Source of the DNA: Candidatus Brevefilum sp.
GTDB taxonomy: Bacteria; Chloroflexota; Anaerolineae; Anaerolineales; Anaerolineaceae
Direction: 5' to 3'
NCBI GenBank assembly: GCA_007119455.1
Contig: SKPR01000006.1
Span: forward strand, 1 to 5,779
Length of the DNA stretch: 5,779 bases
A model generated the notes under the pieces. The model was given only the letters and a program-made list of their open reading frames with translations, did no database searches and was not told the DNA's origin. Numbering within the stretch: the first letter of the stretch is position 1; each line of letters opens with the position of its first letter. Positions 1-4,461 of this stretch are shown piece by piece. The translations under genes were made by a program, and so were the position numbers.

Positions 1-1334
1 CGTATTTCAATGAGATTCTTAACGAAGTTCAGCAGTGATGTTGGGTCGGAGATTTGACGCTGTACATTTCGCTCAGGAAAATTTTGGTTGACCGGCAGCC
101 AGGGCTCTGCCTGTGAAAAACCAGCATGGATTTCACTCGTCCATTGCATCGGGGCCCGGCATCCATCTCGACCTTTATAGAAGGGCCAGAAGGTTTTCCC
201 GACAGGGTCTTTGATATCTTCTTTCCCCCGGATGCGGATGTCACGAAGGCCAATTTCCTCACCATAATAAAGGAAAGGTGTGCCTTTGAGGGTCAGCAGC
301 ATAGCAGCGGCGACCTTGGCACGGCGATCATCTTCACCAAAACAGTAACGAGTGGCTGTGCGGGGCAAGTCATGGTTGCTGAGGAAATTATTAGGCCAGG
401 CTTCTTCAGAGAGCGCACTGTACCATTTGACAGCCGAATCGAGAAAACGTTTTGGATGCCAGCGGTTGTTGGCAAACTCAAAATTGAATGTGGCGTGCAG
501 CATATCATCCCCGCAGTAACTGGCACTTTGTTCAGGATCAGCAAGAAAGGTTTCTCCTACGGCATAGGTGTCTTTGCGGCGATCGAGGATTTCACGGATC
601 TCTTGTAAGAGCGGGTACATTTCTGGTTGAGAAACATCATAAATATGTTCTTGTTTATCAAATCCTCGGATACCGAATTTTGTGGGGTTATCTCTAAACG
701 CTGGGTCTTTAAAATAAGCATTGAATACATCCAGCCGAAAACCATCCACACCTTTTTTCAGCCAGAATCGGAAGACATCCAGCATGGCCTCACGCACCTG
801 GGGATTCCGCCAGTTTACATCCGGTTGTTCCTTGTAGAACATATGGTAATAATACTGTCCCAGATGAGGGTCATATTCCCAGGCCGAACCGCCGAAAATG
901 GATTGCCAGTTGTTGGGTGGATCACCGTTGGGCTTTGGGTCATGCCAGAGATACCAGTCATGATAGGGGTTATCCCTTGATTTTTTGGATTCAATGAACC
1001 AGGAGTGCTGGTCTGAGGTGTGATTGAGCACCAGATCAAGGATGATATGGAGGTCACGTTTCTTTGCTTCCTTGACAAGTTGCTCAAAATCCCTCATTGT
1101 GCCAAATTTCGGGTCAATATCCGTATAATCCGCCACATCATAACCGTAATCAACATCAGGCGATGGGTAAATGGGTGAAAGCCAGATGGCATTAACACCC
1201 AGGGCCTGGATGTAATCCAATTTGGACACAATCCCTGGCAGGTCACCAATGCCATCATTATTGGAGTCTGCATAAGACCGTGGGTAGATCTGGTAAATAA
1301 TCCCGTCTCGCCACCACAGAAAATCCTTTTTCAT
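1..1334 (-). CDS. GH13 alpha-glucosidase (oligo-1,6-glucosidase type), C-terminus cut by window edge
   Basis: Exo-acting retaining glucosidase that releases glucose from the non-reducing end of short alpha-glucans; no signal peptide, so probably cytoplasmic. The frame is open for 444 codons to the window edge. Seen in order: the Ca-site loop (D23, N25, D27, D31), region I DLVLNH (100-105), region V QPDVN (170-174), region II GFRLDV with nucleophile D202, region III VGETF with acid/base E261, and region IV FLSNHD with D322. The catalytic triad is complete. The Val after the nucleophile (V203) and the QPDxN motif are typical of the oligo-1,6-glucosidase subfamily and hint at activity on alpha-1,6 links; this is inference. 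Family members are about 530-560 residues, so roughly the last 90-115 residues (domain C) lie outside the window. The start is fixed by AGGGAG five bases upstream. The gene lies 253 bases downstream of the symporter, same strand. It could also be a dextran glucosidase or a trehalose/sucrose-active relative. Confidence 0.93.
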   Translation of the reverse strand, partial: MKKDFLWWRDGIIYQIYPRSYADSNNDGIGDLPGIVSKLDYIQALGVNAIWLSPIYPSPDVDYGYDVADYTDIDPKFGTMRDFEQLVKEAKKRDLHIILDLVLNHTSDQHSWFIESKKSRDNPYHDWYLWHDPKPNGDPPNNWQSIFGGSAWEYDPHLGQYYYHMFYKEQPDVNWRNPQVREAMLDVFRFWLKKGVDGFRLDVFNAYFKDPAFRDNPTKFGIRGFDKQEHIYDVSQPEMYPLLQEIREILDRRKDTYAVGETFLADPEQSASYCGDDMLHATFNFEFANNRWHPKRFLDSAVKWYSALSEEAWPNNFLSNHDLPRTATRYCFGEDDRRAKVAAAMLLTLKGTPFLYYGEEIGLRDIRIRGKEDIKDPVGKTFWPFYKGRDGCRAPMQWTSEIHAGFSQAEPWLPVNQNFPERNVQRQISDPTSLLNFVKNLIEI

Positions 1335-1362
1335 TCAATCTCCCTTATTCAGTTATCTTTGT

Positions 1363-1428
1363 TAACTACTCAGCATGCAGGGGACGATAGGGCCCCAGCC
1401 TTCAGCAGCAGAACCGCCTGAGCAGTTA
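1363..1428 (-). promoter_or_regulatory. Possible structured 5' leader of the glucosidase mRNA
   Basis: Bases 1363-1373 and 1418-1428 are complementary over 11 positions when read as minus-strand RNA, with one G-U pair (1368/1423). On the plus strand that position is an A-C mismatch, so the fold fits the glucosidase mRNA better. Inside it, 1380-1383 pairs with 1393-1396 (GGGG/CCCC), extended by two pairs past an A-A mismatch. The element lies between the candidate -10 box and the ribosome binding site, and no U-run follows, so it is not an intrinsic terminator. I do not recognise it as a known riboswitch class. It may also be a simple palindromic intergenic repeat. Confidence 0.4.
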
Positions 1429-1452
1429 CGATCTTAAATTGATTGTTCTCTA

Positions 1453-1458
1453 ATTATA
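1453..1458 (-). promoter_or_regulatory. Candidate -10 box for the glucosidase gene
   Basis: A perfect TATAAT on the minus strand. Transcription would start near 1446 and give a leader of about 110 bases before the ATG at 1334. At 17-base spacing the -35 position reads ACGCTT, which is poor, so the promoter may need an activator or may be a chance match in AT-rich DNA. If it is real, the glucosidase can be expressed separately from the symporter. Confidence 0.4.
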
Positions 1459-1474
1459 GATGATATTTTTGTCA

Positions 1475-1484
1475 GAAGCGTTTC
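1475..1484. promoter_or_regulatory. LacI-family-like operator candidate
   Basis: Reads GAAACGCTTC on the minus strand: GAA and TTC half-sites around a central CG, the general shape of LacI/CcpA-family sites. It overlaps the -35 position of the candidate promoter, where a repressor would block transcription. The flanks match the longer cre consensus only in part and the site is short, so the call is weak. Confidence 0.22.
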
Positions 1485-1587
1485 CGTGGTCGCAAGTTGT
1501 ATGGCTGAACAATGGGATAGACTAATAACCGTATCGTGATCACCCTTATTCATGTATCTCTTTTTTGCCGTATCAAAACCTAACATT

Positions 1588-3693
1588 TTACGGTTCGATA
1601 GCAATGGGTGTAACAGGTTCCTCGGACATTTTTGGGGCCGTGACCAGCGAAACAACCACCAGAACAGCAAAACTGAGTGGAATTGATACGATCCCAGGTT
1701 GATTGATGGGCATTGGGGCTGTGGCCGGATCCATTCCAAAACGCGCCCACATATCCGGGCTGAGCATGATCAATGTCACTGAGGTAATAATTCCCGTCAG
1801 GATGGATGCGATGATGCCTTTGGCTGTTGTTTTTTTCCAGAAGAGCATCATGACCAATGCGGGGAGATTGGCTGATGCCGCAACAGCGAAGGCCCACCCG
1901 ACTAAGAATGAGACATTCATCTCACGAAAAGTGATGCCAAGGATCACACCTATGAAACCAACGACCACAGCCCCGAGTCGGCCGGCGTTAAGTTTGACCT
2001 TATCTGGTATATCTCTTTTTGTGAAGTTGTCCAAAAGGTCATGTGCGATCGCTCCAGAGGCTGCCATGATCAGGCCAGAAGTTGTTGCGAGGACTGTTGT
2101 AAAAGCGATGCCGGAAATCATGGCAAAGAGAATTTCACCGAAACTTCGGGCTAGAAACGGCGCACTCATATTGCTGGTTTCAGGATGAAGGGCACCACTG
2201 TTGATCGCACCGATGCCCATATACATCGTGAAAATGTAGAACAATCCAATACTGATGATCGCAATGATGGTGGATTTTCTGGCCGAATCAGGATCCGGAA
2301 CGGTATAGTACCGGATTAATATGTGCGGAAGTGCCGCTGTTCCTAAGAACAGAGCCATCATCAGGGAAATGAAATTCAGGCGATTAAGTAATGTTGTGGT
2401 AACAGGCTCACCAGGTACTGGTTCCAAAGGGAACATCAGTCCCGGACGCATAAAGACTGACCCTGGTGTTGGTTCATGATAATAGACGGTGACTGCATCA
2501 CCGGATGAGGAAGTAAAGGAGATATTCTTGGGCTGTAAAATGATCGTCTCAGAGTCCGACATGACACCCAGAATTCTCAAGGGATTAATTGAACCGGTTT
2601 CGGTGCCATATCGCTCTGAGATTCTCTCAATGCCACCGATCTGCCGTAAACGATTCTCTGCACTTTCAGGTGCGCCGTTTATGATGACATTTCCGTCAGG
2701 GCTCACTGCCTGAAACTGGGTTTCTACCAATTGGAAACCTTCCCCAGTTTGATCCAGTCGCCACCAATCCATAATTCGGAGGTTCGTGTTTCCATTGTGC
2801 TGTTCAAAGGACATCAATGCAAAGTTCTCAGATGAATGTTCAAACTCATGCGGTCTGCCTTTAATCTCGAAGGCATAGCTATTATCGTCATTGACGGTCA
2901 CAGGCACCAGGTGTGAGACCTGGTAGAGTACCAGGTTCTCCTGACCAGTATGGCTATCAAAATTTGCATACCGGTCAACCACATACGCTCCCGGTAAATC
3001 GATAACCATCTGGTTATCTTGATAGGCAGCACTGATGGTCTGTTTTTGATAATTCAAAAGGTTATCTGTCCCCTCTTCATTCAATTGATTGGTGGTGGTG
3101 ACTCCACGAAACAATACTGCTGCGGTGAGAATGCCAGCAAACAGGAGAAGTAACCCGCCGTTGAAAAATTGGACATAAGTTGTGGACGTCATGCCACCAA
3201 CCGCAACGATCAGAATGACGGCTGAACCCACGATGATCACGCCCCAATAATGTGAGATACCCAATAATGGTTCTATCAACACACCTGCCCCGACCATTTG
3301 GGGAACAAGATAAAAAAGCGATATAACCAGAACGCTCAAACCGGCTGCTAAATGTATACCGCGGTGTTTGAATTTCTTGACCAGTGAGTCGGAGAAGGTA
3401 AAGGTTCCCATGCGTTTCATCGGTTCTGCGATCACAAACAACGCGATGATCCAGCCAGCTAGGAAACCGATTGAATAAAGAAAGCCATCAAAACCGAAAA
3501 ACGCGATCAACCCGCAGATTCCCAGAAAGCTCGCGACGGATAAATAACTTCCAGCAAAAGCAATCCCATTGACTCCCCAGTTAATGGCATTATTGGCAAC
3601 AAAGTAGCCACCAATGCCGCGTGCCCTGCGGCTTGTATAAGTTGAGATTGCCATAACAACACCGACGAAAACAATAAATATCAGGACGGTCAT
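1588..3693 (-). CDS. ActP-type sodium:solute symporter with large extracytoplasmic insertion
   Basis: Membrane carrier of the solute:sodium symporter family (TC 2.A.21), which imports a solute with Na+. It is closest by eye to acetate permease ActP: the segments around residues 46-82 (SYLSVASFLGICG, GFLAGW), 130-137 (VPQMVGAG), 168-175 (MTSTTYVQ) and 451-462 (GTAALPHILIRY) have direct ActP counterparts. About 13 membrane helices are visible, near 3-18, 40-63, 68-90, 113-137, 147-167, 176-196, 436-460, 474-498, 517-548, 570-591, 595-618, 624-646 and 668-686. T537, T538 and S539 fall about where the family's Na2-site hydroxyls lie. At 701 residues it is about 150 longer than ActP, because residues 198-430 form a long polar loop between helices 6 and 7. 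AGGAGG stands five bases before the chosen ATG; the overlapping ATG at 3697 is out of frame and too close. It follows the DUF485 gene by 36 bases. Substrate is inferred (acetate, pyruvate or propionate); no acs gene is in view. Confidence 0.9.
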   Translation of the reverse strand: MTVLIFIVFVGVVMAISTYTSRRARGIGGYFVANNAINWGVNGIAFAGSYLSVASFLGICGLIAFFGFDGFLYSIGFLAGWIIALFVIAEPMKRMGTFTFSDSLVKKFKHRGIHLAAGLSVLVISLFYLVPQMVGAGVLIEPLLGISHYWGVIIVGSAVILIVAVGGMTSTTYVQFFNGGLLLLFAGILTAAVLFRGVTTTNQLNEEGTDNLLNYQKQTISAAYQDNQMVIDLPGAYVVDRYANFDSHTGQENLVLYQVSHLVPVTVNDDNSYAFEIKGRPHEFEHSSENFALMSFEQHNGNTNLRIMDWWRLDQTGEGFQLVETQFQAVSPDGNVIINGAPESAENRLRQIGGIERISERYGTETGSINPLRILGVMSDSETIILQPKNISFTSSSGDAVTVYYHEPTPGSVFMRPGLMFPLEPVPGEPVTTTLLNRLNFISLMMALFLGTAALPHILIRYYTVPDPDSARKSTIIAIISIGLFYIFTMYMGIGAINSGALHPETSNMSAPFLARSFGEILFAMISGIAFTTVLATTSGLIMAASGAIAHDLLDNFTKRDIPDKVKLNAGRLGAVVVGFIGVILGITFREMNVSFLVGWAFAVAASANLPALVMMLFWKKTTAKGIIASILTGIITSVTLIMLSPDMWARFGMDPATAPMPINQPGIVSIPLSFAVLVVVSLVTAPKMSEEPVTPIAIEP

Positions 3694-3698
3694 TCATG

Positions 3699-3704
3699 CC
3701 TCCT
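3699..3704 (-). promoter_or_regulatory. Ribosome binding site deciding the symporter start
   Basis: AGGAGG with an A-rich lead-in. Two ATGs follow, offset by four bases. Only the second (3693) is at proper spacing (five bases) and opens the 701-codon frame. Confidence 0.85.
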
Positions 3705-3729
3705 TTTCTAATTTCTCAGTACTTTGGTT

Positions 3730-3996
3730 TTATTTTCGTAACTTGGATGAATTGGGTAACCGGACCAGGGTATTATAAATGATGGCCATGATGATGGCGA
3801 TAATGATCAAGCCCAATCCATAGGCAATTGCCAGATTCAGACCGAAAACGGTCTGATTACCCAGTGATCCTGGAAAAAACACACTCAAAGCAACAAATCC
3901 ACCATAGATGAGTGAGTAGATGATGGTCAGTCGGATACCGATTTTGGATTTTCGTTTTTCAGATTCCAGAACTTCATTTTGACTTAGCTGGGGCAT
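3730..3996 (-). CDS. DUF485 family small inner-membrane protein (YjcH-like)
   Basis: An 88-residue protein with a charged N-terminal tail (1-20), two membrane helices near 21-41 and 50-75, and a short basic C-terminus (LVRLPNSSKLRK). Length, the two-helix layout and the FGLNLAIAYGLG stretch fit DUF485, the family of E. coli YjcH. Members are typically encoded just before an ActP-type symporter, as here, and are thought to act with that carrier; the molecular role is not established. The start is well supported by AGGAGG five bases upstream of the ATG. The 36-base gap to the symporter contains no terminator, so the two are almost certainly co-transcribed. A relative of the DUF4212 partner proteins is the main alternative; DUF485 fits better. 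Confidence 0.85.
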   Translation of the reverse strand: MPQLSQNEVLESEKRKSKIGIRLTIIYSLIYGGFVALSVFFPGSLGNQTVFGLNLAIAYGLGLIIIAIIMAIIYNTLVRLPNSSKLRK

Positions 3997-4020
3997 GTAA
4001 ACCTCCTCTCTCCATGTTGT

Positions 4021-4034
4021 TATGTCTAGACATA
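4021..4034. promoter_or_regulatory. Perfect 14-bp palindrome, candidate operator of the symporter operon
   Basis: TATGTCTAGACATA is its own reverse complement. It lies 25 bases upstream of the DUF485 start codon, just past the candidate -10 box, so it would cover the transcription start and first transcribed bases. That is a typical place for a repressor site. Compact palindromes of this size suit GntR- or TetR-family dimers, but no regulator gene is in the window, so the protein is unknown. Confidence 0.5.
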
Positions 4035-4041
4035 TTTTATA

Positions 4042-4047
4042 ATTCTA
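4042..4047 (-). promoter_or_regulatory. Candidate -10 box of the DUF485-symporter operon
   Basis: TAGAAT on the minus strand, five of six matches to TATAAT, with a predicted start near 4035. No good -35 is found at 17-19 bases (CAAGAA, TCAAGA or TTCAAG). An overlapping TATAAA at 4036-4041 is an alternative in the same AT-rich patch. Confidence 0.35.
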
Positions 4048-4317
4048 CACTACTTTTTATGATATTCTTGAATTAGTTTGTAAATTGATCGCATCTGAAT
4101 TGATTTTTTTAGATAGCAGATGGATTTTGTGACATATCGAATATCCGCTGGTCTAATTAGAGCAAACAATGTGAATAAGGTTTAAGGCAGATAGTGATTT
4201 TTTTGATTTCGAGCTGATTTTGCTACACACATAAACCCATCAAAAATTAACCAGGATAATTATTTAATAGCATCATTGAATTAACCACAAAAATATAACT
4301 AACTCTTCTGTTTTCAC

Positions 4318-4346
4318 TTGCACCTACCTTTAAATTGTGCTAAAAT
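4318..4346 (+). promoter_or_regulatory. Candidate nusA promoter P1 (extended -10)
   Basis: TTGCAC at 4318-4323, a 17-base spacer, and TAAAAT at 4341-4346 preceded by TGC, which makes an extended -10. The -10 is five of six and the -35 only three of six; the TG extension can compensate for this. Transcription would start near 4353, giving a leader of about 109 bases that includes both hairpins below. Confidence 0.5.
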
Positions 4347-4356
4347 CACAGTTGAG

Positions 4357-4386
4357 TTGATAAGCTTTTAGCTTATTTTTCATACT
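4357..4386 (+). promoter_or_regulatory. Alternative nusA promoter P2
   Basis: TTGATA (five of six) at 4357-4362, an 18-base spacer, and CATACT (four of six) at 4381-4386. The start would be near 4393, directly before the second hairpin. It overlaps the first hairpin, so P2 and a functional first hairpin are competing readings of the same bases. Confidence 0.3.
4360..4380 (+). terminator. AT-rich hairpin with U-run in the nusA leader
   Basis: ATAAGCT (4360-4366), loop TTT, AGCTTAT (4370-4376), then more T's to 4380. This is a perfect 7-pair stem followed by a U-tract on the plus strand only. The stem is weak in G-C pairs, and no upstream rightward gene needs a terminator here. If P1 is used it would sit in the first 30 bases of the nusA transcript, as a pause or attenuator. 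Confidence 0.35.
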
Positions 4387-4395
4387 CTTTGCGTT

Positions 4396-4420
4396 GAAAA
4401 GTGGGTGCACCCCACTTTTC
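4396..4420 (+). terminator. Terminator-like hairpin in the nusA leader (putative attenuator)
   Basis: GAAAAGTGGG (4396-4405), a five-base loop TGCAC, and CCCACTTTTC (4411-4420): a perfect 10-pair inverted repeat. Read as a terminator it has an A-tract, a core GTGGG/CCCAC stem and a T-tract (TTTTCTGTGT). It ends 41 bases before the nusA ATG. There is no gene upstream on this strand for it to terminate, so a control element in the leader is more likely. NusA itself strengthens pausing and termination at hairpins of this kind, which would allow feedback; that is inference. Confidence 0.5.
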
Positions 4421-4446
4421 TGTGTAAAGGGCACGTTGATTGATCT

Positions 4447-4450
4447 GGAG
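4447..4450 (+). promoter_or_regulatory. Weak, distant ribosome binding site of nusA
   Basis: GGAG lies 11 bases before the ATG, longer than the 5-base spacing of the other three genes in the window. An in-frame TGA at 4441-4443 with no start codon between leaves ATG 4462 as the only usable start at this end, so the odd spacing is real unless GTGGA nearer the ATG serves instead. Confidence 0.5.
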
Positions 4451-4461
4451 TAAGTGGAACC

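Larger units (their letters stand above)
3997..4461. other. AT-rich divergent intergenic region, no gene seen
   Basis: This 465-base gap separates the leftward symporter operon from rightward nusA. By hand count, 4021-4320 is about 29% G+C, against about half in the flanking genes. No plausible ORF or tRNA is visible on either strand. The two ends hold the control elements listed separately. The middle (about 4080-4310) shows only T-runs and a 9-base direct repeat AATTAACCA at 4245-4253 and 4279-4287, whose meaning is unknown. Confidence 0.75.

Noticed and set aside
126..608. A 160-codon plus-strand ORF.
   Set aside because: It lies antisense to the glucosidase, whose own frame holds every GH13 motif; this is a shadow frame.
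1434..1553. A 39-codon minus-strand ORF (starting MNKGDHD, ending IREQSI) between the symporter and the glucosidase.
   Set aside because: There is only a weak AGAG before its ATG, it overlaps the candidate promoter of the glucosidase, and I recognise no family. It could be a real small protein, but nothing beyond an open frame supports it.
1435..1587. Search for an intrinsic terminator after the symporter stop codon.
   Set aside because: No stable stem followed by a T-run was found on the minus strand; TGATCA is palindromic but too short and has no U-tract.
1703..2188. A 161-codon plus-strand ORF.
   Set aside because: It is antisense to the helices of the symporter and has no ribosome binding site or recognisable domain.
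4245..4287. Direct repeat AATTAACCA (two copies, 34 bases apart) as an operator pair.
   Set aside because: Nine AT-rich bases in a 29% G+C region are likely to recur by chance, and the copies are far from either promoter's core.
4021..4320. AT-rich tract as a replication origin or attachment site.
   Set aside because: No DnaA-box cluster, tRNA gene, integrase or flanking repeats were seen; an AT-rich divergent promoter region explains it.
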